Positions 17,320 through 26,310 of a stretch of DNA of 64,000 nt are shown here, piece after piece. This DNA is from RGIG7179 sp051893555 (lineage in GTDB: Bacteria; Bacillota; Clostridia; Peptostreptococcales; Anaerovoracaceae). The position numbers and the translations under genes were made by a program. The stretch covers positions 1-64,000 of the forward strand of contig JBJFHL010000019.1 of assembly GCA_051893555.1 (NCBI GenBank), written 5' to 3'. A model generated the notes under the pieces. That model did not search any database, was not told the DNA's origin, and saw nothing but the letters and a program-made list of their open reading frames with translations. How positions within the stretch are numbered: the first letter of the stretch is position 1; each line of letters begins with the position of its first letter.

Positions 17320-18486
17320 ATGTTACAGTTTGAAACAAATTTAGATAAATCAGCAGTCATTAAAGTCATCGGTGTGGGCGGCGGCGGCTGCAACGCGGTA
17401 AACCGTATGGTGGAGGCAGGCCTGAAGGGTGTGGAGTTCATTGCGGTGAACACGGACCGTCAGGCACTGAACCGGTGTCTCTCCGAAACCAAGATCCAGA
17501 TCGGCGAAAAGCTGACCAGAGGGCTGGGTGCAGGCGCCAATCCGGAGATTGGGCAGAAGGCGGCAGAGGAAACGCTGGATGAAATCACGGCACTGCTGGA
17601 CGGTGCGGATATGGTATTCCTGACGGCAGGAATGGGAGGCGGTACCGGAACCGGTGCAGCACCGATCATTGCCAAGGCTGCCAAAGATATGGGAATTCTT
17701 ACGGTCGGTGTAGTGACCAAGCCGTTTTCTTTTGAAGGTGCCAAGAGAAAAAGACAGGCAGAGCTGGGCATCAGCTTCCTGAAGAAATATGTGGATTCCC
17801 TGGTTATCGTACCGAACGACAAGCTGCTGCAGAACTGTGAGAAGAACACTTCCATGCTGCAGGCCTTCCAGATGGCCGATGATGTGCTGCGTCAGGGTGT
17901 GCAGGGTATTTCCGACCTGATTTCCGACTTCGCGCTGATCAATGTAGACTTCGCCGATGTGAAGTCTGTCATGACCGATCGCGGTGTGGCGCATATGGGT
18001 GTGGGACATGCCAGTGGAGACGACCGTGCGAAACATGCGGTCAAGGAAGCCATCGAAAGTCCGCTGCTGGAGACTACCATCGAGGGCGCCAAGGCGATTC
18101 TCCTCTATGTATCCGGCGGTTACGATCTGGGCATGCTGGAAGTCAGCGAGATTGCAAGCCTGGTGGAAGAACAGGCAGACAGAGACTGCATTCTCATCTT
18201 TGGTGCAGCAGTCAATGAAGAGATGGAAGACGAGATCTCCATCACCGTCATCGCTACCGGGTTCGATGAAGGTCTGGAAAGCAGAGCGATCACCGGACAG
18301 GAAGCAGTATCACCGGAGGTGCAGAAGAAGCCGGAAACTGCGGCACCGCAGACTGCAGGAAGCGACGATGTGTTCGGAAGAATCGACGGCATAGCGGGCA
18401 GAGAGGTTAACCTGCCGGATATTCTGGAAAAGGAAGAGGAGAATCAGACCCCTTCCAGATTCGAAATTCCGAAGTTCTTAAAGTAA
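17320..18486 (+). CDS. ftsZ: cell division GTPase FtsZ
   Basis: This tubulin-like GTPase forms the Z-ring. The 388-residue protein has the N-terminal G-V-G-G-G-G-C-N-A-V-N loop, the tubulin signature G106-G-G-T-G-T-G112, the T7 synergy-loop region N-V-D-F-A-D-V and a variable linker. It ends in the conserved peptide I-P-K-F-L-K, which in other bacteria binds FtsA, SepF or ZipA. ATG 17320 is preferred because GAGGAGGAT precedes it. No ftsA lies upstream, so membrane anchoring probably depends on SepF or an FtsA encoded elsewhere. A terminator follows directly. Confidence 0.97.
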   Translation: MLQFETNLDKSAVIKVIGVGGGGCNAVNRMVEAGLKGVEFIAVNTDRQALNRCLSETKIQIGEKLTRGLGAGANPEIGQKAAEETLDEITALLDGADMVFLTAGMGGGTGTGAAPIIAKAAKDMGILTVGVVTKPFSFEGAKRKRQAELGISFLKKYVDSLVIVPNDKLLQNCEKNTSMLQAFQMADDVLRQGVQGISDLISDFALINVDFADVKSVMTDRGVAHMGVGHASGDDRAKHAVKEAIESPLLETTIEGAKAILLYVSGGYDLGMLEVSEIASLVEEQADRDCILIFGAAVNEEMEDEISITVIATGFDEGLESRAITGQEAVSPEVQKKPETAAPQTAGSDDVFGRIDGIAGREVNLPDILEKEEENQTPSRFEIPKFLK

Positions 18487-18497
18487 ACAACTGTATG

Positions 18498-18519
18498 AGC
18501 CGGTGATGAGCCGGCTTTT
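18498..18519 (+). terminator. terminator after ftsZ
   Basis: AGCCGG, a seven-base loop and CCGGCT are followed by a short TTTTC. This ends the murA-ftsQ-ftsZ unit. Confidence 0.7.
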
Positions 18520-18566
18520 CGGTTAAGAAAGTATCATTCATAAATGATGAAAGGCGGCAGTGTTTC

Positions 18567-19352
18567 ATGCGTGAAATCACATCCAGAGACAACAGAATAG
18601 TGAAACTGTGTGAGCAGCTTGCCGCCAGAAAGTACCGTGACCGGCTGGGTCTTTACCTGATCGAGGGAGAAAACCTGCTGGAGGAAGCCGTCCGGGAGGG
18701 GGCAGCCGTGGAAGCGGTGCTGATACGGAAGGGCTATACGGGACTTCCTCCGGGGATGGAGGAGAAGACCTTCGTACTGGAAGAGGGTCTGTTCCGGAAG
18801 CTGGCACTCACCGACACCAGTCAGGGGGTCCTGGCCATTGTGAAGAAACCGGAAGTTTCCCGGACTGCGCTGATGGAAAAAGGCGCTGCGGGAAATTTTG
18901 TTGTTCTGGACAGGCTGCAGGATCCGGGCAATATCGGAACCATTATACGGACTGCCGATGCGGCCGGATATGGACTGGTGGCAGTGATGAAGGGTACAGC
19001 CGATGTGTTCTCACCGAAGGTGGTTCGCGCGGCAGCCGGATCTCTGTTTAGGGTGCCGGTTGTTTTTATGGACGATTACGATGAGCTGGTATCGTTCGTA
19101 AAGGCAGCAGGCGGTAAACTGGCAGCCACCTGTTTTGACACAGACAGGTACTATTACGATGTGGATCTGACGGAAAACGTGGCACTCATCATCGGGAATG
19201 AGGGAAACGGTATTTCGAAGGAACTCATCGAAAGAGCGGATATGAAGATAAAAATACCCATGACCGGTACCATCGAGTCGCTGAATGCGGCGGTAGCTGC
19301 TGCAGTGCTCATGTACGAGACCATGCGGCAGAGAGCCTGCCGGAGAGGGTAG
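18567..19352 (+). CDS. TrmH/SpoU-family RNA 2'-O-methyltransferase
   Basis: The N-terminal substrate-binding domain begins with R-x-N-x-x-x-K-type residues and contains I-E-G-E-N-L-L-E-E-A. The C-terminal SPOUT domain carries the three knot motifs: D-P-G-N-I-G-T-I-I-R-T-A-D-A near residue 115, I-I-G-N-E-G-N-G-I near 211 and I-P-M-T-G-x-I-E-S-L-N-A-A-V near 229. Such enzymes 2'-O-methylate 23S rRNA or tRNA using SAM. The 261-residue length and the place directly upstream of pheS match the YsgA-like proteins of Firmicutes. The exact target nucleotide cannot be read from the sequence. Confidence 0.93.
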   Translation: MREITSRDNRIVKLCEQLAARKYRDRLGLYLIEGENLLEEAVREGAAVEAVLIRKGYTGLPPGMEEKTFVLEEGLFRKLALTDTSQGVLAIVKKPEVSRTALMEKGAAGNFVVLDRLQDPGNIGTIIRTADAAGYGLVAVMKGTADVFSPKVVRAAAGSLFRVPVVFMDDYDELVSFVKAAGGKLAATCFDTDRYYYDVDLTENVALIIGNEGNGISKELIERADMKIKIPMTGTIESLNAAVAAAVLMYETMRQRACRRG

Positions 19353-19394
19353 TGTCATACATCAGGAATTTGATTACGAGAGGTTAGAAAAGAA

Positions 19395-20417
19395 ATGCAA
19401 GAAAGACTCAGACAGATTTTAGAAGAATCCAAAGAACAGTTGAAAAATGCCGTTTCTCTGCAGGATGCGGAGGACGTGAGAGTAAAGGTACTGGGCAAGA
19501 AGGGCCAGCTGACGGAGATCCTCCGCGGCATGGGCAAGCTGTCCCCGGAAGAAAGAAAAGAACTGGGCCAGGCCGCAAATCAGGTGCGTGGGGAAATCGA
19601 AGCGTATCTGGAAGAAACCTTTGCCCATCTGAAAGAAAAAGCACAGCAGGTGAAGTTCGAAGCAGAAAAGATCGATGTGACAGAACCTGGAAAGGTGTTC
19701 GAAATGGGCAACAAGCATCCGATCACCGTTACCATCGAGGAAATGTCCAAGGTATTCAAATCCATGGGATACTCCCTGGTAGAGGGACCGGAGGTGGAGA
19801 CGGTGTTCAACAACTTCGACGCACTGAACGCCGGACCGGATCATCCGGCCAGAGACTGGACCGATACCTTCTATATTTCCGATGACGTTCTGCTGCGGAC
19901 ACAGACCTCCTGCGTACAGGTCAGAACCCTGCAGAACCAGCAGCCGCCGATCCGTGTGTTCGCACCGGGCCGCTGCTTCCGCTGCGATACGCCTGATGCG
20001 ACCCATTCCCCGATGTTCCATCAGGTAGAGGGTCTGGTGGTAGATGAAGGCATCACCATGGCAGACCTGAAGGGAGCTCTGGACCGGTTTGCCAAGCAGC
20101 TTTTCGGTCCGGAGACCAGAACCAAGTTCCGTCCGCATCACTTCCCGTTCACCGAACCTTCGGCAGAGATGGATGTATCCTGCTTCAAGTGCGGCGGCAA
20201 GGGCTGCCGTGTCTGCAAGGGCAGCGGCTGGATTGAGATCCTGGGCTGCGGTATGGTACACCCGAATGTTCTGAAGGTGGGCGGCATCGATACGGAAAAG
20301 TACACCGGATTCGCGTTCGGTATCGGCGTGGAGCGTGTTGCCATGCTGAAGTACGGAATCGACGATATCCGTCTGATGTACGAAAACGACATGCGGTTCA
20401 TCAATCAGTTCAAATAA
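19395..20417 (+). CDS. pheS: phenylalanine--tRNA ligase alpha subunit
   Basis: This is the catalytic subunit of the alpha2-beta2 enzyme that charges tRNA-Phe. The 340-residue protein has an N-terminal coiled-coil tRNA-binding arm (to about 90) and the class II core, with motif 2 around G-R-C-F-R-C-D-T-P-D-A-T-H and motif 3 near the end (G-F-A-F-G-I-G-V-E-R). Four cysteines arranged C-F-K-C-G-G-K-G-C-R-V-C near residue 260 could bind zinc. I looked for a T-box leader in the 42-base gap before it and saw none. pheT follows 18 bases later. Confidence 0.97.
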   Translation: MQERLRQILEESKEQLKNAVSLQDAEDVRVKVLGKKGQLTEILRGMGKLSPEERKELGQAANQVRGEIEAYLEETFAHLKEKAQQVKFEAEKIDVTEPGKVFEMGNKHPITVTIEEMSKVFKSMGYSLVEGPEVETVFNNFDALNAGPDHPARDWTDTFYISDDVLLRTQTSCVQVRTLQNQQPPIRVFAPGRCFRCDTPDATHSPMFHQVEGLVVDEGITMADLKGALDRFAKQLFGPETRTKFRPHHFPFTEPSAEMDVSCFKCGGKGCRVCKGSGWIEILGCGMVHPNVLKVGGIDTEKYTGFAFGIGVERVAMLKYGIDDIRLMYENDMRFINQFK

Positions 20418-20435
20418 CAGGGGAGGCAGTAAATT

Positions 20436-22898
20436 ATGATAGTTTCATTAGAATGGTTAAAAGATTATACAGATGTAAATGTAGATACACAGCAGTTCTG
20501 TGACGGCATGATCTTATCCGGTTCCAATCTGGAGACCTGTGAAGAGGTCGGAAACGACATGGAAAAAGTTGTGGTAGGAAAAATTGTTAAGATCGAAAAG
20601 CATCCGGACGCCGATAAGCTGGTGGTCTGTCAGCTGGATATCGGGGCAGAGGAGCCGGTGCAGATCGTAACCGGTGCGCCGAATGTATTTGAAGGTGCGT
20701 ATGTGCCTGTGGCGCTCCATGGCAGCCGGATTCCGGGTCCGCTCCACGGTCAGCCGAAACAGGAAGGCGGCGTAAAGATTACCAAAGGCAAGCTGCGAGG
20801 TGTGGTTTCCAATGGAATGCTCTGCTCCTTCGGCGAGCTGGGATTTGAAGATAAGGTGGTTCCTGTCAATCAGAGAGACGGCATCTGGATTCTGGACGGC
20901 GAATACCCGGTGGGTGCGGATTTTGCGGAGGCATTGCAGCTGAAAGATGCAATCATCGACTTCGAAATTACTCCGAACCGCCCGGACTGCCTGTCCATGA
21001 TCGGTATGGCAAGAGAAGCTGCGGCTACGTTCGGAACGGAACTCCGTTATCCGAAGACCGGCTGCGAGCATACAGAAGGCGATGCTTCCGACTATATCAG
21101 CGTCGAAGTGAAATCCCCGCTCTGCAAGCGGTATACCGCCAGAATCGTCAAGGATGTGAAAATCTGCGATTCCCCGTGGTGGCTCCAGAGACGGCTGATC
21201 CATGCAGGCATGCGCCCGATCAATAATATTGTGGATATTACCAACTTCGTTATGCTGGAATACGGCCAGCCGCTCCATGCCTTCGATATCAACAGCATCG
21301 CAGGTCATAAGATCGTGGTGGATACCGCGGAAGACGGCGAGATTTTCACGACGCTGGACGGAACCGAAAGAACCCTGACCGCTGATATGCTGATGATTAA
21401 GGATGGGGAAAAATCCGTTGCGGTTGCAGGTGTCATGGGCGGTCTCAATTCCGAGATCGAAGCCGACACGAAGACCATCGTGGTGGAATCGGCCAATTTC
21501 CTGGGTTCCAGCGTCCGTTCCACTTCCTCGAAGCTGAAGCTGAGAACGGAAGCCTCCGGACGATATGAAAAGGGCATCGACCCGAACCTCTGTGAAGCGG
21601 CTGCTGACCGTGTCTGCGCTCTCATCGAGCTCATCGGTGCCGGTACCGTGGTAGGCGGCAGCGTGGATGTGTATCCGCAGGTGGAAGAAGCCAGACCGGT
21701 GCACGGCAGAGTCAGCAGGATCAATAAGATTCTGGGCCTGCAGCTTTCCAGAGAGGAAATGGTGAAGTATTTCGAAAGCCTGGAAATGAAGGTGGAAGGC
21801 GAAGGCGATGACATGTACGTCACTGCGCCGACCGTACGTCAGGATATTGAAATTGAAGAAGATCTGGCAGAAGAGGTTGCCCGTCTTTATGGATATGACA
21901 GAATTCCGGTGACCATTCCGAGAGGAAACAATGAGTCCGGGCAGACGTATGAAAGAAGCATCAAGGATCTGGCCAGAGATACCCTCTGCGGCCTGGGTGC
22001 AACAGAAATCCAGACCTATTCCTTCGTCAGCCCGAAGGGTGTGGACAATGTGCGTATCGATGAGGATTCCTGGGAAAGATGCTTCGTGAAGATTCTGAAC
22101 CCGCTGGGCGAAGACACGTCGGTCATGCGTACCATTCTGACACCGGCTATGCTGGAAGTGTTGGGAAGAAATTACTCCAGAAACATTGAAGCCGTCAGAG
22201 CCTTCGAGATCGGAAACACCTTCACGGCCAATCTGATCGACCCGAACGGATTGCCGGATGAACAGGATAATCTGTGTATCGGCCTCTACGGCGGCAGCGC
22301 GGACTTCTTCTATCTGAAGGGCATGGTGGAAGCACTGCTGTCCAAACTGGGAATCCGCGATCTGGAGTTCATCGCCGAAAGTGAATACGGCGTATATCAC
22401 CCGGGACGCTGTGCACGCATCGTGGCTCATCACGATGTGGAACTGGAAAGCGGTCCGGCCATCGAAGAAGTGGAACTGGGCATCATGGGCGAGGTGCATC
22501 CGCAGGTTGCGGACAAATATGGCATCGGTACCCGCTGCTATGCTGCGGAGCTCATGTTCAATACCGTTACGGAGCTGGCAGATCTGGAGAAGGTATTCGC
22601 TCCGCTGCCGAAATACCCTGCAATGACCAGAGATATCGCACTGCTGGTGGACGAAGATGTGACCGTGGGCGATATGGAAGCTGTGATTCGCGAAGCAGGC
22701 ACAGAGATTTTGAGAAACGTAAAGCTGTTTGATATATACAGAGGAAAACAGGTGGAAGAAGGAAAGAAGAGCGTGGCCTTCAATCTGACTTACCGTCATA
22801 ATGACAGGACTCTGACCGACGAAGATGTGGCAGCAGCCCACGGCAGAGTGCTGGAAGCACTGAAAGATAAACTGGATGCCGTACTGAGAGACATGTAG
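20436..22898 (+). CDS. pheT: phenylalanine--tRNA ligase beta subunit
   Basis: This editing and tRNA-binding subunit of PheRS has 820 residues. In order it has an EMAP/OB tRNA-binding domain (about 40-155, with K-I-E-K-H-P-D-A-D-K-L), B3/B4 editing domain, B5 domain, core catalytic-like domain and a C-terminal FDX-ACB anticodon-binding domain (about 725-820, containing Y-P-A-M-T-R-D-I-A at its start). The ribosome binding site is GGGGAGG. It is co-transcribed with pheS and followed ten bases later by zapA. Confidence 0.97.
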   Translation: MIVSLEWLKDYTDVNVDTQQFCDGMILSGSNLETCEEVGNDMEKVVVGKIVKIEKHPDADKLVVCQLDIGAEEPVQIVTGAPNVFEGAYVPVALHGSRIPGPLHGQPKQEGGVKITKGKLRGVVSNGMLCSFGELGFEDKVVPVNQRDGIWILDGEYPVGADFAEALQLKDAIIDFEITPNRPDCLSMIGMAREAAATFGTELRYPKTGCEHTEGDASDYISVEVKSPLCKRYTARIVKDVKICDSPWWLQRRLIHAGMRPINNIVDITNFVMLEYGQPLHAFDINSIAGHKIVVDTAEDGEIFTTLDGTERTLTADMLMIKDGEKSVAVAGVMGGLNSEIEADTKTIVVESANFLGSSVRSTSSKLKLRTEASGRYEKGIDPNLCEAAADRVCALIELIGAGTVVGGSVDVYPQVEEARPVHGRVSRINKILGLQLSREEMVKYFESLEMKVEGEGDDMYVTAPTVRQDIEIEEDLAEEVARLYGYDRIPVTIPRGNNESGQTYERSIKDLARDTLCGLGATEIQTYSFVSPKGVDNVRIDEDSWERCFVKILNPLGEDTSVMRTILTPAMLEVLGRNYSRNIEAVRAFEIGNTFTANLIDPNGLPDEQDNLCIGLYGGSADFFYLKGMVEALLSKLGIRDLEFIAESEYGVYHPGRCARIVAHHDVELESGPAIEEVELGIMGEVHPQVADKYGIGTRCYAAELMFNTVTELADLEKVFAPLPKYPAMTRDIALLVDEDVTVGDMEAVIREAGTEILRNVKLFDIYRGKQVEEGKKSVAFNLTYRHNDRTLTDEDVAAAHGRVLEALKDKLDAVLRDM

Positions 22899-22908
22899 GA
22901 GAACGATC

Positions 22909-23385
22909 ATGGATGAAGCAGGAACCAGAGTAAAGGTCCGGATCTACGGTCAGGACTATACCATCGCAGGTGACAGGGATGAGGAAACCATAAGGGAAAT
23001 TGCAGCTTATGTGGACGGCAAGATGCGGGAGGTCGGCAGAAATTACGCCTCCAACGCGCAGGGTTCCCTGGCCGTGCTTGCTGCCATCAACGTGGCAGAC
23101 GAGTATTTCAGTGCGAAGGAGCAGATTGCGGAGCTGACTGCTGCCAGAGAGCAGCTGGAAAAAGACGCCCAGCATTATCTGAAAATGTGGGACGAGGCGA
23201 AAAAAAGCTTCCTCCAGTACAAGGAGAGTGCGGCCCGGACCAATGAAGAAAAAAAAGAGGCGGAAGAAAAATACCGCCAGCTGCAGGATAAATGCAGCGA
23301 GTTTGAAAATTCCTTCTTTGACCTTCAAATGGAAAATATCAGACTGAAAAGTGAGATAGACAAGTACAGGAGAACGGATGAATAA
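22909..23385 (+). CDS. zapA: ZapA-like Z-ring associated protein with extended coiled coil
   Basis: Residues 1-70 form a ZapA domain (V-K-V-R-I-Y-G-Q-D-Y-T-I near the start, then a helix with Y-V-D-G-K-M-R-E and the hydrophobic A-V-L-A-A-I-N-V-A-D-E-Y stretch). From about residue 75 to the end (158) is one long Lys/Glu-rich coiled coil, longer than minimal ZapA proteins of about 85-110 residues. ZapA bundles FtsZ filaments. Its position between pheT and mutS2 is common in Firmicutes. The stop overlaps the mutS2 start by eight bases. Confidence 0.9.
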   Translation: MDEAGTRVKVRIYGQDYTIAGDRDEETIREIAAYVDGKMREVGRNYASNAQGSLAVLAAINVADEYFSAKEQIAELTAAREQLEKDAQHYLKMWDEAKKSFLQYKESAARTNEEKKEAEEKYRQLQDKCSEFENSFFDLQMENIRLKSEIDKYRRTDE

Positions 23386-25777
23386 GAAGACTTTCCAGGT
23401 GCTGGAGTATGACAAGGTCATTGACATGCTCCGGCAGCAGGCCGGATGTGAGATGGCGAAGGAGATCATCGGCAGGTTCCGGCCGGATACGGATGTCCGC
23501 CGCATCCGTGAGCGTCTCGAAGAAACCAGCGAGGCAGCGGCGGCCATCCTCCATAAGGGGGTTGCACCCCTGGGGCAGATTTATGATATTGATCCTGCCC
23601 TGCATTTTTGCAGAAAAGGCGGCAGTCTGACCATGCGTCAGCTGCTGCAGGTACTGTACAACATCCGGGTGGCCGAAAACGTGGCCACCTGGTTTCAAAG
23701 CGATCTGCCGGAACTTCCCGCATTGCAGGCCATGGCTGAAGTGCTGGTCACCTTTCCGCGTCTGGCAGACAACATCGACCGGTGCATTTTATCCGAGGAT
23801 GAGATGGCAGACAGCGCTTCTCCGCAGCTTCGAGACATCCGCCGGAGCATCGTGCGGCAGAATGAAGCCATTCGAAGCCGTCTGTCTCAGATCATCGGAT
23901 CCAGTGAGAACAAGACGTATCTGCAGGACGCCATTGTGACCATGCGGGACGGCCGTTATGTGGTGCCGGTCAAGGCAGAACACCGGGGCAGGGTCAGCGG
24001 CATCGTCCACGATCAGTCATCCACGGGCGCAACGCTTTTTATTGAGCCGCAGGTCATCGTGAATCTGAACAATGAACTGCGGGAGCTGGAACTGGCAGAG
24101 AAGGCGGAAATCGAACGGATTCTGGCAGAACTGTCGGGAAATGTGGCAGAGCATTTTCACGACCTGCGGAATAATCAGAAGCTTCTGACCAAGCTGGATG
24201 TGATTTTTGCCAAGGGAAAGCTGTCCGTCATGATGCGGGCAGAATGTCCCGTCATCAATGAGAAGGGATCCGTGGATCTGAAGCAGGCACGTCATCCCCT
24301 CATCGATCAGAAAAAAGTGGTGCCGATCCATGTAGCGGCAGGCGGCAGCGCCGGCTATACGACACTGGTGGTCACCGGGCCCAATACCGGAGGCAAAACC
24401 GTTACCTTGAAAACAGTCGGGCTGCTGGCCATGATGGCCCAGAGCGGACTGCATATTCCTGCACTGTCCACCAGTCAGCTTCCTGTATTCCAGAATATTT
24501 TCGCCGATATCGGCGATGAGCAGAGCATCGAGCAGAGCCTGTCCACTTTTTCTTCCCACATGAAGAACATCGTCCATGTGGTGGAAGAGACCGGACCGGA
24601 TACGCTGGTGCTTCTGGACGAGCTGGGGGCGGGGACGGATCCGACGGAAGGTGCGGCACTGGCCATCGCCATTCTGGAGCGTTTGCGCAGGCAGGGCGCC
24701 ACAACCATCGCCACCACCCATTATAACGAGCTGAAAAAATACGCGCTTTCCACCAGCGGCGTGGAAAACGCTTCCATGGAATTTAATGTGGAGACCCTGA
24801 GTCCGACGTATAGACTGTCCATCGGTATTCCGGGAAAATCCAACGCTTTTGAGATCTCCAGGAAGCTGGGTCTTCCGGATGACATCATCGAACGTGCCGG
24901 TGCACTTATCGAACGGGGTGACATGGAGTTTGAAGATGTGATTTCGGCCATAGAAGCGGATCGGAAGAAGGCAGAAGCAGAACGGGACGAGGCCATTGCC
25001 CTGCGGGCTGCGGCAGAGAAGATGAAAGCTGAGCTGGAAAAGCAGCAGGCGGCCCTGGAAAAGCAGAAAAAAGAAATTCTGGAAAAAGCCAGGGAGGAAG
25101 CCCGGTTTATCATGCGGGATGCCAAGGACACCGCTGCGGAGGTCCAGAAGGAGCTGAAAGAGCTGGCGAAACTGGACAGCCTGGGAGAGCGGACGAAACG
25201 GTTCGAGAAGAGCCGGAAAAAGATCCGTGAAAAAGACAGCGAATACGCCCAGCGGCGCACCATACGGGAGGTCAATAATGAGAATCCGGTCAGTGCGGCC
25301 GATCTGAAGGTGGGAGACCGGGTGAAGCTTCTGACACTGGATCAGAACGGAGAAATCCTGACTCTGCCGGATGAAAAAGGCGATCTGATGGTGCAGGTGG
25401 GCATCATGAAGATCGGTGCCAATCTGAAGGACCTGGTGCTGATCAATGACGGCACCAAAAAGAAAAAGAAACCGGCCGGTGCCGGCGGAAGCGGAAGATA
25501 TGGCTCCATGTACAAGCAGAAAGCCATGTCCATCTCCATAAACTGCAATGTACAGGGACAGAATCTGGAAGACGCCTGCTTCAACGTGGACAAGTATCTG
25601 GACGATGCGTATATGGCGGGTCTGAAGGAAGTAACTATCATTCACGGCAGAGGCGAGGGCATTCTGAAGGACGGAATCCGGAATCTGCTGAAACGCCACA
25701 AACATGTGGCATCCTTCCGCAAGGGCGGATATAACGAGGGCGGCGAAGGCGTCACCATCGTCAAACTGAAGGAGTAA
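23378..25777 (+). CDS. mutS2: MutS2 ATPase with Smr nuclease domain
   Basis: MutS2 is a homodimeric ATPase of the MutS family lacking the mismatch-reading domain; it acts on recombination intermediates and on collided ribosomes. The 799-residue protein has the core clamp domains, Walker A G-P-N-T-G-G-K-T at about 334-341, Walker B L-V-L-L-D-E-L-G-A-G-T-D-P, the charged coiled coil (about 515-640), a KOW-like stretch and a C-terminal Smr domain with H-G-R-G-E-G-I-L. The first Smr motif, usually L-D-x-x-G, here reads I-N-C-N-V-Q-G, so the acidic residue is missing and nuclease activity is uncertain. Confidence 0.95.
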   Translation: MNKKTFQVLEYDKVIDMLRQQAGCEMAKEIIGRFRPDTDVRRIRERLEETSEAAAAILHKGVAPLGQIYDIDPALHFCRKGGSLTMRQLLQVLYNIRVAENVATWFQSDLPELPALQAMAEVLVTFPRLADNIDRCILSEDEMADSASPQLRDIRRSIVRQNEAIRSRLSQIIGSSENKTYLQDAIVTMRDGRYVVPVKAEHRGRVSGIVHDQSSTGATLFIEPQVIVNLNNELRELELAEKAEIERILAELSGNVAEHFHDLRNNQKLLTKLDVIFAKGKLSVMMRAECPVINEKGSVDLKQARHPLIDQKKVVPIHVAAGGSAGYTTLVVTGPNTGGKTVTLKTVGLLAMMAQSGLHIPALSTSQLPVFQNIFADIGDEQSIEQSLSTFSSHMKNIVHVVEETGPDTLVLLDELGAGTDPTEGAALAIAILERLRRQGATTIATTHYNELKKYALSTSGVENASMEFNVETLSPTYRLSIGIPGKSNAFEISRKLGLPDDIIERAGALIERGDMEFEDVISAIEADRKKAEAERDEAIALRAAAEKMKAELEKQQAALEKQKKEILEKAREEARFIMRDAKDTAAEVQKELKELAKLDSLGERTKRFEKSRKKIREKDSEYAQRRTIREVNNENPVSAADLKVGDRVKLLTLDQNGEILTLPDEKGDLMVQVGIMKIGANLKDLVLINDGTKKKKKPAGAGGSGRYGSMYKQKAMSISINCNVQGQNLEDACFNVDKYLDDAYMAGLKEVTIIHGRGEGILKDGIRNLLKRHKHVASFRKGGYNEGGEGVTIVKLKE

Positions 25778-25782
25778 GAAAC

Positions 25783-26247
25783 ATGTATATTATAAGCAGC
25801 TGCCTGCTGGGGCATAACTGTAAATATAACGGCGGCAACAACCGCTGCCAGGAAGTCATCGATTTCTGCCAGCAGAAAAAATATGTGGTTGTCTGTCCGG
25901 AAAGCGCGGCCAGACTGCCGATTCCCCGCCCGCCTGCCGAGCGCCAGGGAAGAAGGATCATCGATAAAGAGGGAAAGGATGTGACAGAAGCCTTCGAAAA
26001 AGGTGCGGCACTTTCTCTCGGAACCTGCCGGATGGCGGCAGACTGCAGCGGAGAGCCTCTGGAGGGGGCGATCCTGAAAGCAAACAGCCCGTCCTGTGGC
26101 TGCGGCAAGGTCTATGACGGCACCTTTACCGGTACGCTGACAGAGGGAGACGGCGTCTTTGCACAGATGTTGCTGGAAGAGGGCATTCCTGTCATCAGTG
26201 AGAAGGACACCGGGACGATCCGGCAGTGGCTTGCACAGGACGAGTAA
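25783..26247 (+). CDS. DUF523 family protein
   Basis: This 154-residue soluble protein matches the DUF523 family, whose members begin with I-S-x-C-L-L-G and carry the strongly conserved C-P-E and K-x-x-S-P-S-C-G motifs. Here those read S-S-C-L-L-G, V-V-C-P-E-S-A and K-A-N-S-P-S-C-G-C-G. The conserved cysteines suggest metal or thiol chemistry, but no activity is established that I know of. It lies in the row mutS2-DUF523-argS, five bases after mutS2, so it is probably co-transcribed. Confidence 0.88.
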   Translation: MYIISSCLLGHNCKYNGGNNRCQEVIDFCQQKKYVVVCPESAARLPIPRPPAERQGRRIIDKEGKDVTEAFEKGAALSLGTCRMAADCSGEPLEGAILKANSPSCGCGKVYDGTFTGTLTEGDGVFAQMLLEEGIPVISEKDTGTIRQWLAQDE

Positions 26248-26310
26248 GCCGGGAAAGCAGATTTTGGGAAGTACATGCGCACAGCATGGGAAATAACGAG
26301 GAGAGACAAA

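Noticed and set aside
19353..19394. T-box leader before pheS (and before argS at 26248-26310)
   Set aside because: Both gaps are under 65 bases and lack a T-box sequence or terminator hairpin.
20514..22910. 798-codon minus-strand open frame lying opposite pheT
   Set aside because: It mirrors almost exactly the extent of pheT, has no plausible start signal, and reads as His/Gln/Phe-rich nonsense. Similar shadows opposite mutS2 and argS were rejected for the same reason.
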